Counted from the stretch's first letter, positions 1-6,161 are shown. The stretch: 11,490 bases of DNA from an uncultured Clostridium sp. (GCA_947643945.1 CANRXN010000010.1:1-11490); one strand, 5' to 3'. The notes: generated by a model not told the origin, from the letters alone. Made by a program: numbers and translations.

Positions 1-1165
1 GTAAAAATAATTGTAAAAGAACTAATTTGTAAAATTACTTCTCCCGCACTTGCATTAGGAAACAATAAGTTTAAAATTGGTCCTGCAAATAAGCACATTC
101 CTACAGTGCAAGGAAGACCAATTAGCATCGAAGTTAATAAGGAAAATGACGTTTTTTGGGTAATTGTTTTTTTATCTTTTCTAGCTTTAGCAGAAGCAAT
201 TGCTGGCACCAGTGCGGTAGCAAAAGCTACATTAATGGAAAGTGGAAGACTCGTTAGCATATCAACTTTTCCACCTAGTATTCCATATTGTGAAATTGCC
301 ATATCCTCACTCATAAATTGTTTTAAACTTCTTACTACCGTGAATGAATCAATATTTTTATTTAAAGAAGACATGATAGCTGTTAAGGCAATGGGAATTG
401 ATACCATCAAAATTCTTTTAATAATTGTTTTTACTCTTTCATATTTGTAATTTACTGTTTGTTTTATTTCTGTTGCAATCTCTCTTGTTTTGGTTTTATA
501 GTATAAATACAAATAGCCAAACCCTGCAAATGTTGCAAGTGTTGTTGCTAAAGTCGCCCCTCCTGCCATCCATTCGGTAGATGCATGGGAGATAATAGCA
601 ATAATTTCTACTAATATAATGGTAAGTGTTGTTTTAAAAACCTGCTCTAAGCTTTGTGACCTTGCAGTTGCTTTGATATTTTGCCTTGCATTAAAATAGC
701 CTCTCATAACAGACGATATAGCAACAAAAAAGATAGCAGGCGATAAGGCAACTAATGTCATTTCTGCTTCCGGTATTTGTAACCACAAATTCGCAATGAT
801 ATTCGCACCAAAAAATAGTAATAAACTTCCGCACCAAACCAATCATAGCAAATGTTGCAAACGCAATTTTAAAAATTCTATGCCCACCTTTATGGTCTCC
901 GCACCGCAATTCTTTCTGCCACTAACTTAGAAATGGCATTTGGCACCCCAATGGAGGAAATGGTAAGTAGCATGGCATAAATTTGATACCCTGCTGCTAC
1001 AATGCCATTACCTTTATCTCCAAAGCCTTCTCGGTTGGTCAAATATAGCGTATAAATTAAGCCCAACAATTTAATCAGCACTTGTGAAAAAATTAGAGTA
1101 ATAACGCCTTGCATGAAGGTTTCTTTTTTAGGTAGCTTTGTTTGGTTTTTTTCTTCTTCTTGCAT
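1..1165 (-). CDS. spoVB: SpoVB/MurJ-like polysaccharide flippase, 5' part, with two +1 frame changes
   Basis: Multi-spanning membrane protein of the MATE/MOP flippase superfamily, expected to move undecaprenyl-linked cell-wall or cortex precursors across the membrane. The gene runs off the left edge; about 387 residues are visible and the C-terminus is missing. Family segments read in order: FSQVLIKLLGLIYTLYL near the N-terminus, GVPNAISKLVAERIAV (residues 73-88), SSVMRGYFNARQN, and farther on YGILGGKVDMLTSLPLSINV and ATALVPAIASAKA. The start at 1165 has AAAGGA about 10 nt upstream; an ATG 4 nt further up is out of frame. The frame changes twice, after V88 (CGG at 899-901) and after V111 (CGG at 829-831). 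Skipping one C at each restores continuous family-like sequence (AERIAV-GDHKGGH, AMIGLV-GSLLLFFG). No other lesion is visible down to base 1. The SpoVB symbol is a family-level call; another flippase paralogue is possible. Confidence 0.8.
828..831 (-). other. Frame-change site 2: in-frame CGG, +1 shift to Gly (CGGA)
   Basis: Minus-strand reading is GGT TTG GTG CGG AAG TTT. Skipping the C gives GTG GGA AGT TTA, that is V111-G112-S-L, followed by a hydrophobic helix and family-like sequence. If the frame is not changed, translation continues out of frame to a stop at 691. The local sequence GGTGCGGA is the same as at site 1, 70 bp away. Confidence 0.7.
898..901 (-). other. Frame-change site 1: in-frame CGG, +1 shift to Gly (CGGA)
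   Basis: Minus-strand reading is GCG GTG CGG AGA CCA TAA. In the zero frame the protein would end three codons after CGG. Skipping the C of CGG gives GTG GGA GAC CAT AAA, that is V88-G89-D-H-K, which continues the flippase family sequence. The extra base is not in a homopolymer. Confidence 0.7.
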
Positions 1166-1232
1166 CCATTTTCGTCCTTTCTTTTTTTATGTTTTGTTTT
1201 AAATTTTCTTCCCTTTTTCATTTTACTTTATT

Positions 1233-1261
1233 ATTATAAATTTAATTCCTAAAATATTCAA
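1233..1261 (-). promoter_or_regulatory. Sigma-A promoter for the spoVB-like gene
   Basis: On the minus strand, TTGAAT (1256-1261) and TATAAT (1233-1238) are separated by exactly 17 bp. The -10 hexamer matches the consensus. It lies about 70 bp upstream of the start codon at 1165, in a region with no other gene. Confidence 0.6.
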
Positions 1262-1270
1262 GAGTTTAAC

Positions 1271-1301
1271 GGTGTTTTTTGGGACGGGGTCAAAAAACAT
1301 C
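1271..1301 (+). repeat. 31-bp REP-like palindrome, copy A
   Basis: Outer arms GGTGTTTTTT and AAAAAACATC flank the core GGGACGGGGTC, in which GAC and GTC can also pair. It is the same element as at 3399-3429, 7659-7689 and 7724-7754. It lies between the ppaC 3' end and the spoVB-like promoter. Confidence 0.85.
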
Positions 1302-1305
1302 AAAA

Positions 1306-1363
1306 GGTTCCGAATTTAAATAAGGACATTATTAATTTAATGTCCCCATTTAAACCCGGAACC
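1306..1363 (-). terminator. Long interrupted hairpin after ppaC, likely terminator
   Basis: Nested inverted repeats form a 58-nt hairpin: GGTTCCG with CGGAACC at the base, an AT-rich middle (TTTAAAT with ATTTAAA), and GGACATTA with TAATGTCC near the tip. It starts 7 nt past the ppaC stop. On the minus strand the base is followed by TTTTG and then the T run of REP copy A, so it can act as an intrinsic terminator for ppaC. The stem is longer and more interrupted than usual. Confidence 0.6.
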
Positions 1364-1370
1364 ATTGGGT

Positions 1371-2294
1371 CTAAATATTTTTATCAATGTTAGGTAATAA
1401 TTGTTTTTTTCTAGAAACAACGCCTTCTAAAAAGGCTTTGTCATTTTCCAAATCTTTTCCAAAAGCTATTTTTATGACATCTTTTCTATTTCCTAATGCA
1501 ATTATCATAGAGTTGCTATTCAAAATATCAGTGATGGCAAATACAAATAAGCTTAAACCTTTTTCTTCAATTGTTCTACTTATTACTGTTTTTAATTCTT
1601 CTTCTCTTTGTAATACATCTTCTATGTCAACTGTATTTACTTGTGCAATTTCGTATTTAGTTCCTTCTTTGTCAAATTCTTTGGCGTCTATGTTGATTAA
1701 TTCTTTTGGTGTGAAGTCGTCTAAATCTGTTCCTGCTTTTAACATGGCTAATCCATAGTCTTGAAGGTCTAGCCCAGAAATCTCAGCTAATTCTTCTAAG
1801 GCTTGTTTGTCAAATCTAGTTGTGGTTGGTGATTTTAACAACAATGTGTCTGATATGATGGCACTTGCCATTAATACTGCTTCTTTTCTTTCGATTTCAC
1901 ATCCTAATCTTTTAAATTCTTCAAATAGAATGGTTGCTGTACATCCATATGGTTTTGCTGTATAGTACAGTGGTTCTGATGTTTCAAAATTTGCAATTTT
2001 ATGATGGTCTACTACCATTCGTATCGTTGCTTTTTCAATTCCTTCCACGCTTTGTGTGGATTCGTTGTGGTCTACTAAGATTACTTCTTGCCCTTCTTCT
2101 ACTTTTTCGATTAATTCTGGGGCTTCTATTCCTAGATAGTCTAATACAAATTGTGTTTCTTTGTTGATGGCTCCTAGTCTTACTGCTTTTGCTTCCCAAC
2201 CTGCTTTGTTATTAAGGGCTTCTTGTACTAGGCTAGAGCAAATTGAGTCCGTGTCTGGGTTTTTGTGTCCAAAAATTACTACTTTGTTTTCCAT
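1371..2294 (-). CDS. ppaC: Manganese-dependent inorganic pyrophosphatase (DHH family)
   Basis: Cytoplasmic family II pyrophosphatase, hydrolysing PPi to two phosphates and so driving biosynthetic reactions forward. At 307 aa it is the usual short form, without CBS or DRTGG insertions. The N-terminal DHH domain shows the metal ligands: H10, D14 and D16 in GHKNPDTDS, D75 in VDHNE, and D96-H97-H98 in VVDHHK, plus D149 in ISDT and the following SPTTTR. The C-terminal DHHA2 domain carries the substrate-binding SRKKQLLP motif close to the end. The start has AGAGGA about 9 nt upstream. It follows hslO by 48 bp in the same direction but has its own perfect consensus promoter at 2328-2356, so it need not depend on hslO transcription. 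Confidence 0.95.
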   Translation of the reverse strand: MENKVVIFGHKNPDTDSICSSLVQEALNNKAGWEAKAVRLGAINKETQFVLDYLGIEAPELIEKVEEGQEVILVDHNESTQSVEGIEKATIRMVVDHHKIANFETSEPLYYTAKPYGCTATILFEEFKRLGCEIERKEAVLMASAIISDTLLLKSPTTTRFDKQALEELAEISGLDLQDYGLAMLKAGTDLDDFTPKELINIDAKEFDKEGTKYEIAQVNTVDIEDVLQREEELKTVISRTIEEKGLSLFVFAITDILNSNSMIIALGNRKDVIKIAFGKDLENDKAFLEGVVSRKKQLLPNIDKNI

Positions 2295-2327
2295 TTTATG
2301 ATTCCTCTTTTCTTATTTTTTGCTATT

Positions 2328-2356
2328 ATTATATTTTCTTTTCTATTCCTTGTCAA
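2328..2356 (-). promoter_or_regulatory. Perfect consensus sigma-A promoter for ppaC
   Basis: On the minus strand, TTGACA (2351-2356) and TATAAT (2328-2333) are separated by 17 bp, a full match to the vegetative consensus. The -35 hexamer lies inside the last codons of hslO (the Ile-Asp-Lys region). Confidence 0.8.
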
Positions 2357-3230
2357 TATTTTTTAGGATTTCCTCTAAATCTGTTTTGGAAAATTGATAT
2401 TTTTCATTGCAAAAATGGCACACAATTTCTGCTTGTTCGTCTGTTTCGATAATATTTTGTAACTCCTCTTTTCCAATGGTTGTTAATGCTTCTTGCATAT
2501 GTTCTTTTGAGCAATCACATTCATATATTGGTGTAATATTTTCTTCTATTACTTCTACTTTTTCGTCTCCCGTTATTTTAATAGCAATTTCTTGTAAGCT
2601 TAAATTTTTGTCTAACATTTTTGACATAGCACCTGCTTTAAAAATTGCTTGCTCAACTTTTGAAATTTCTTCTTCCTCCGCATCTGGCATTGGATTAATT
2701 AAATAGCCTCCTGCCTCCTTAACACCATTTTTATCCACTAATACGCCAAGGGCTACTGCTGAGTTTCGTTGCTCAGAGTTTACAAAGTAATTGGCAAAAT
2801 CGTCTGCTATTTCTCCTGATGTTAAGGGTGCAATTCCTATGTATGGGTCTTTTAAGCCAATATCTTTAATTACATTGATATATCCTTCTTGTCCTACAGC
2901 ACCTCCCACATCTAGTTTTCCAAATTCGTTTAATGGAATATCTACGTTTGGGTTTACCACATATCCTTTTACTTTTGGAAAATTATTGGTGGTTGCTACC
3001 ATCATTTCCAATGGTCCGCTTCCTTTGATTTGTACGGTTAGTTTGTCTTTTGTGCTTTTTAGTTCTGTTCCCATGATGGCTGTTATGGTTAGCATTCTTC
3101 CTAAGGCTGCTGTTGCTACTGGACTTAGGTCATGGGTTTTTCTTGCTTTTTCTACTAGTTTAGTTGTGTTGGCACATATGACTGCTATTTTTTTATCGTG
3201 TGCTAAAAATTTTATAATTTTGTCTGGCAT
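2343..3230 (-). CDS. hslO: Hsp33 redox-regulated chaperone
   Basis: Cytoplasmic holdase activated by oxidation, protecting unfolding proteins during oxidative or bleach stress. The protein is 295 aa, typical of the family. The N-terminal substrate-binding core is recognisable (KGSGPLEMMVAT near 69-80, GYVVNPNVD, GQEGYINVIKD, PLTSGEIADDFANYF). The C-terminal zinc redox switch is intact: C238 and C240 in ECDC, C271 and C274 in CHFC. This is the CxC...CxxC pattern whose disulfide formation releases zinc and activates the protein. The start ATG has AAGGAAG about 9 nt upstream. It has its own promoter at 3268-3296 and no gene directly upstream in the same transcript. Confidence 0.95.
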   Translation of the reverse strand: MPDKIIKFLAHDKKIAVICANTTKLVEKARKTHDLSPVATAALGRMLTITAIMGTELKSTKDKLTVQIKGSGPLEMMVATTNNFPKVKGYVVNPNVDIPLNEFGKLDVGGAVGQEGYINVIKDIGLKDPYIGIAPLTSGEIADDFANYFVNSEQRNSAVALGVLVDKNGVKEAGGYLINPMPDAEEEEISKVEQAIFKAGAMSKMLDKNLSLQEIAIKITGDEKVEVIEENITPIYECDCSKEHMQEALTTIGKEELQNIIETDEQAEIVCHFCNEKYQFSKTDLEEILKNIDKE

Positions 3231-3267
3231 CTTAGTATCTTCCTTTCTTGTTTTTCTTGCTTTTTCT

Positions 3268-3296
3268 ATTTTAATATATTTTGATTAAGATGGCAA
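3268..3296 (-). promoter_or_regulatory. Sigma-A promoter for hslO
   Basis: On the minus strand, TTGCCA (3291-3296) and TAAAAT (3268-3273) are separated by 17 bp, about 38 bp upstream of the hslO start. Confidence 0.6.
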
Positions 3297-3344
3297 GTTT
3301 TTGTTTAAGAATTTTCTATAAAAAAACAGTGATATCATTAAAAA

Positions 3345-3365
3345 GAACTACATAAATTGTAGTTC
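3345..3365 (-). terminator. Intrinsic terminator after the tagO-like gene
   Basis: GAACTACA pairs with TGTAGTTC over 8 bp with a 5-nt loop, and the minus strand continues with TTTTTAATG. It lies downstream of the tagO-like stop codon and of REP copy B, and upstream of the hslO promoter, so it separates the rpiB-tagO transcript from hslO. Confidence 0.75.
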
Positions 3366-3398
3366 CTTCTATCCTTTTCTTTAATACCTTTTCATAGC

Positions 3399-3429
3399 GA
3401 TGTTTTTTGACCCCGTCCCAAAAAACACC
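3399..3429 (-). repeat. 31-bp REP-like palindrome, copy B
   Basis: Same element as copy A in the opposite orientation, including the GGTG variant at the GGGAC-proximal end. An extra half arm (AAAAAACATC) at 3430-3439 overlaps the stop codon of the tagO-like gene, so the element abuts the 3' end of the coding sequence. Confidence 0.85.
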
Positions 3430-3437
3430 AAAAAACA

Positions 3438-4675
3438 TCACCTATGGATTTCAAACATATCCTTGCCTTCTCCACAAACTGGGCAAACCCATGTATCTGG
3501 TAAATCTTCAAAATCCGTTCCTGGTTTTACACCGGCTTTTTCATTTCCTGATTTTGGATTATAAATATATTTACATTGTACACATTCGTATCTTTGTGAC
3601 TCTATCTTCTCTGCTTGAAAATTCTTATATCCTAGTCCTAATGCAACAATTACCATAAGTAAGAAAGATAATGCCTTCCAGATTCCACTTTCTAGCATGA
3701 TAATGGCAAAAATCCCAAAGGTTGCTGCTATGCCATACAAGATTAGAACTGCCTGTTTTTGGCTAAATCCTCGAGATACTATCAAGTGATGCAAATGCCC
3801 TTTGTCTGCTTTGAAAATAGCTTTAATGGATTTTCCTCTAACAAGTCTTCTAATAATTGCCCACATCGTATCAAATATCGGTAAGCCTAAAGCTAGTAAT
3901 GGTAATACAATAACTGCTGCTGTATAGGTTTTAGCTACTCCTAATATCGAAATAATGGAAAGCGAAAATCCTAAAAAGTTTGAACCGGTATCTCCTATAA
4001 AGGTCTTTGCTGGTGCAAAGTTAAATGGTAAAAATCCTACTAAGGCTCCTGCTAGTGCGGTTATTAATAAAATGGAAATCAATGGTGAACCATTTAATAC
4101 AAAAATAATCATAAGTGAAACCGCTGATATTACTGATATTCCTGCTGATAAACCGGTCTAGTCCATCAATTAGGTTAATGGCATTGGTTACTACTACAAT
4201 CCAACCAATGGTTAATACAATAGAAAAAGTTTCTTTTAATTCACTGGTTGCTAAAAAAGCTGGCGTCATTTCGTCAATTCTTACTCCAAAGGCTACTACA
4301 ATTATGGCTGCTATAGTTTGTCCTGCCAATTTTACCAATGGTTTGATGGTAACAATATCGTCAAATACACAAAAAATAGATATGACAATCGTTCCTAAAA
4401 ACATTCCGTAATAACTTCATTCCATATTCTTGTGGTCCAAATAAATTGATTTTACGCTCTAAACTCATAACAATTAATAGATAACCTACCGCTACTATAA
4501 ATCCTAATATAACAGCTGGTCCTCCAAACTTTGGCATCGCTTTTTTATGCATTCTTCTTTGGTCTTTTGGTACATCGACTGCTCCTACTTTTCTTGCTAT
4601 TTTTATGGTATATGGCGTTGCCATAAAGGTTACAATAAAAGCTAGCAAGAAAGCAATGGCTATATCTCCCCACAT
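3438..4675 (-). CDS. tagO: TagO/WecA-like undecaprenyl-phosphate sugar-1-phosphate transferase fused to rubredoxin, with two +1 frame changes
   Basis: Integral membrane enzyme of the MraY/WecA/TagO family, which transfers GlcNAc-1-phosphate (or a related sugar) from UDP-sugar to undecaprenyl phosphate to begin teichoic acid or polysaccharide synthesis. The restored product is 411 aa. Motifs in order: PKFGGPAVI (48-56), VFDDI with D105-D106, NLIDGLDG (167-174), GDTGSNFLGF (from 227) and HLHH (293-296). The frame changes after L89 (CGG at 4406-4408) and after D173 (CGG at 4153-4155); skipping one C at each rejoins the conserved sequence and lands exactly on the stop at 3438. After the last membrane helix comes a complete rubredoxin domain (about 361-411) with C364, C367, C397 and C400, in the same frame as the preceding segment. 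The start has AGGAGG 8 nt upstream, overlapping the rpiB stop codon. The sugar specificity cannot be read from the sequence, so the tagO symbol is provisional. Confidence 0.85.
3441..3593 (-). other. C-terminal rubredoxin domain of the TagO-like protein
   Basis: About 51 residues match rubredoxin: YECVQCKYIYNP, then GVKPGTDFEDLPDTWVCP and CGEGKDMFE. The two CxxC knuckles (C364/C367 and C397/C400) form the Fe(Cys)4 site, and the aromatic core residues are kept. There is no start codon with a ribosome binding site at its front; the frame is continuous from the transferase. Its place after the last membrane helix suggests a membrane-tethered electron carrier, but the side of the membrane is not established here. 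Confidence 0.85.
4152..4155 (-). other. Frame-change site 4: in-frame CGG, +1 shift to Gly (CGGT)
   Basis: Minus-strand reading is GGA CTA GAC CGG TTT ATC. Skipping one C gives GAC GGT TTA TCA GCA GGA, that is D173-G174-L-S-A-G, completing the near-invariant NLIDGLDG motif of the family. Unlike the other three sites, the extra C forms a CC pair, so which C is skipped is ambiguous. Confidence 0.75.
4405..4408 (-). other. Frame-change site 3: in-frame CGG, +1 shift to Gly (CGGA)
   Basis: Minus-strand reading is AAG TTA TTA CGG AAT GTT. Skipping the C gives TTA GGA ATG TTT TTA GGA, that is L89-G90-M-F-L-G, leading into the IVISIFCVFDDI segment that holds the catalytic aspartates. Unshifted translation ends at 4361. 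Confidence 0.75.
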
Positions 4676-4687
4676 AAGCTTTGCCTC

Positions 4688-5134
4688 CTATTTCATGTTT
4701 TCGTCTTCTATTTTTTCAATTAATTTTATTCTCTCTTTATGTCTTCCGCCCTCAAATTCTGTTGCAAGCCACATTCTTAAGATACAGATAGCTTCATTTC
4801 CTGTTACAGCATCTGCTCCTATTGCCAAAATGTTTCCATCATTATGTAGTTTTGAATATTTGGCAGTAAATTCGTCATGACATAGAACACATCTTATTCC
4901 TTTAAATTTGTTCGCTGTTATACACATTCCTATTCCAGAACGACAAATTAGAATTCCTTTTTCACATTTTTTAGCTTGTACTTCTTTTGCTACTTCTTTT
5001 GCTATGTTTGGATAGTCTACTCTTTCTTCATTCATACAACCTAAATCTTTATATTCTATTTGTTTTTCTTCTAAATATTTTTTAATTTCTTCTTTTAACT
5101 TGTACCCTCCATGGTCACATCCAATTGCTATCAT
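4688..5134 (-). CDS. rpiB: Ribose-5-phosphate isomerase B
   Basis: Cytoplasmic isomerase of the RpiB/LacAB family, interconverting ribose 5-phosphate and ribulose 5-phosphate in the non-oxidative pentose phosphate pathway. At 148 aa it has family length. Visible motifs: GCDHGGYKLK with D8 and H9, DYPNIA (40-45), the catalytic loop ICRSGIGM with C64 as the likely base, and H97 with the N98 helix start in LHNDGN. Most family members read CGTGIG in the loop; here it is CRSGIG, so the pentose assignment is less certain than the fold. The stop codon TAG is part of the ribosome binding site of the tagO-like gene 12 nt downstream, which implies one transcript and coupled translation. It is divergent from rpsT. 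Confidence 0.9.
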   Translation of the reverse strand: MIAIGCDHGGYKLKEEIKKYLEEKQIEYKDLGCMNEERVDYPNIAKEVAKEVQAKKCEKGILICRSGIGMCITANKFKGIRCVLCHDEFTAKYSKLHNDGNILAIGADAVTGNEAICILRMWLATEFEGGRHKERIKLIEKIEDENMK

Positions 5135-5189
5135 ATTTTACACTTCCCTTTCCTCTATCATTTTTATGGTTTATACCTCTTCCATTTCA

Positions 5190-5218
5190 ATAATATCATA
5201 AAAAGTTGGGCTTTACAA
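5190..5218 (-). promoter_or_regulatory. Probable promoter for rpiB-tagO
   Basis: On the minus strand, TTGTAA (5213-5218) and TATTAT (5190-5195) are separated by 17 bp, in the 191-bp gap shared with rpsT. Each hexamer departs from consensus, so this is a tentative call. Confidence 0.45.
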
Positions 5219-5247
5219 TAATTATTCGTAATTATTTCGAATTTTAC

Positions 5248-5276
5248 TTGCTTTTTCCAAAAAAATATGTTAGAAT
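5248..5276 (+). promoter_or_regulatory. Sigma-A promoter for rpsT
   Basis: TTGCTT (5248-5253), a 17-bp spacer and TAGAAT (5271-5276) lie about 50 bp before the rpsT start. It is divergent from the rpiB promoter. Confidence 0.6.
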
Positions 5277-5325
5277 ATCATATGTTATAGTGTAATTTAG
5301 ACTAAGAGGAGGTGCCTAAAGCAAA

Positions 5326-5592
5326 ATGCCAAATATTAAATCAGCAAAAAAAAGAGTTAAAGTAATTGAGAAAAAAACTTTAAGAAATAATATGATTAAG
5401 TCTGGATACAAAACAGCTGTTAAAAAGTTTGAAGAAGCCATCGCTTCTGGAAATATGGAAGAAGCTAAAGTTTTATTTTCTGAGGCAACTAAGAAAATTG
5501 ACCAAGCTTGCACCAAAGGTGTTATTGTAAAAAATACAGCTGCTAGAAAAAAATCTAGCTTATCTAAAAAATTAAATGCAGCTATAGCCTAA
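5326..5592 (+). CDS. rpsT: 30S ribosomal protein S20
   Basis: Small basic primary 16S rRNA-binding protein of the 30S subunit. The 88 residues match the family throughout: MPNIKSAKKRVK at the start, a helical Lys/Arg-rich body (RNNMIKSGYKTAVKKFEEA), and KGVIVKNTAARKKSSLSKKLN at the end. A strong AGGAGGTG lies 11 nt upstream of the ATG. It is a single-gene transcript with its own promoter and terminator, divergent from rpiB. Confidence 0.97.
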   Translation: MPNIKSAKKRVKVIEKKTLRNNMIKSGYKTAVKKFEEAIASGNMEEAKVLFSEATKKIDQACTKGVIVKNTAARKKSSLSKKLNAAIA

Positions 5593-5623
5593 GACTAAAA
5601 TAAAAATTATGCATAGTTTTTAT

Positions 5624-5660
5624 AAAAGAAACTCTTCCTTTTTGGGTAAGAGTTTCTTTT
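5624..5660 (+). terminator. Intrinsic terminator of rpsT
   Basis: AAAAGAAACTCTT pairs with AAGAGTTTCTTTT (13 bp, 11-nt loop) and is followed by a T run, 31 nt after the rpsT stop. Confidence 0.9.
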
Positions 5661-5674
5661 TTATGTTTGCTTTT

Positions 5675-5782
5675 GTCGGCTTTTGGGACAGGCACCAACC
5701 TAGCCATATTGTCGGCTTTTGGGACAGGCACTAACATAGCCATATTGTCTACTTTTGGGACAGGTTATCAGCTTGCCATCAA
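5675..5782 (+). repeat. Three tandem 36-bp repeats with TTTTGGGACAGG core
   Basis: Units at 5675-5710, 5711-5746 and 5747-5782. The first two differ at only two positions; the third keeps GTC, the CTTTTGGGACAGG core and a GCCAT near the end, and is otherwise diverged. The core resembles TTTTGGGACGGG of the 31-bp palindromes elsewhere in the window. The repeats sit between the rpsT terminator and the next promoter and contain no coding signal. Confidence 0.85.
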
Positions 5783-5788
5783 TTTCCA

Positions 5789-5817
5789 TTGTTTTTAAGA
5801 CTTTTTCATGTTACTAT
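5789..5817 (+). promoter_or_regulatory. Possible promoter for the small membrane protein gene
   Basis: TTGTTT (5789-5794) and TACTAT (5812-5817) are separated by 17 bp, 34 bp before the chosen start codon. The -10 is a weak match. Confidence 0.4.
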
Positions 5818-5851
5818 TAATTGTGATAATTGTTATGATAAGAGGTGTATT

Positions 5852-6103
5852 ATGATAAAAAAAGTATTCGAAAATTTTAAAAATTTAGATAAATTAACCT
5901 TTAATATTATGAAGCATGGCTTAAAGTTTTGCTCTCTTATTTGCCTTGTTTCTGTTGTAATTTTATTTACTTATAACTGTATTGTTGCTTCTCCTTTTAT
6001 GTATTACATAGGTATTAATTTGTTTAAGGTTAGTTTGATTTTTGCCATCGAGTTTGTTGTTTGTGGCTTTGTGGTTGATGGTATAAAAAAGCAACTGATT
6101 TAG
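5852..6103 (+). CDS. Small two-helix membrane protein, function unknown
   Basis: An 83-residue protein that I cannot assign to a characterised family. It begins with a charged amphipathic stretch (MIKKVFENFKNLDKLTFNIM), then has two hydrophobic segments: about residues 24-46 (FCSLICLVSVVILFTYNCIVA) and about 54-75 (the GINLFKVSLIFAIEFVVCGF region), ending in a short basic tail (GIKKQLI). This looks like a helical hairpin with both ends in the cytoplasm. The start at 5852 is chosen over the ATG at 5789 because AAGAGGTG lies 6 nt before it, and the earlier start falls on the predicted -35 box. It is convergent with gatB, with a strong shared terminator in between. Confidence 0.7.
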   Translation: MIKKVFENFKNLDKLTFNIMKHGLKFCSLICLVSVVILFTYNCIVASPFMYYIGINLFKVSLIFAIEFVVCGFVVDGIKKQLI

Positions 6104-6111
6104 TTTTTAGG

Positions 6112-6161
6112 AACAATAAATGGCTAAACTGAAGCTCTGCACAGTTTAGCCATTTATTGTT
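6112..6161. terminator. Bidirectional terminator, 20-bp perfect stem
   Basis: Two perfect 20-nt arms (6112-6131 and 6142-6161) enclose a 10-nt loop. It sits between the convergent small membrane protein gene and gatB. The AACAAT/ATTGTT ends give only short T runs, so it may act by stem strength and converging transcription as much as by a U tract. Confidence 0.75.

Noticed and set aside
106..450. Plus-strand open frame of 114 codons
   Set aside because: It is antisense to the spoVB-like gene, which reads continuously as flippase sequence on the minus strand.
898..901. Homopolymer sequencing error as the cause of the frame breaks
   Set aside because: Three of the four extra C bases are not in a run of C (the fourth makes only CC), and all four fall on in-frame CGG. 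Artefact is not excluded, but a simple homopolymer error does not explain the pattern.
1306..1363. Riboswitch in the gap before the spoVB-like gene
   Set aside because: The structure is a simple nested inverted repeat just after the ppaC stop, and it lies upstream of the spoVB-like promoter, so it is not in that gene's leader.
2791..3288. Open frame of 165 codons on the plus strand
   Set aside because: It is antisense to hslO, has no ribosome binding site and its product matches nothing; hslO is complete on the other strand.
3441..3593. Separate rubredoxin gene
   Set aside because: There is no start codon with a ribosome binding site before the domain, and the frame is continuous with the transferase.
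5675..5782. CRISPR array
   Set aside because: The units abut with no variable spacers and there are no cas genes.
5789..5851. Upstream ATG-type start for the small membrane protein
   Set aside because: It would overlap the predicted promoter and has no ribosome binding site, whereas AAGAGGTG precedes 5852.
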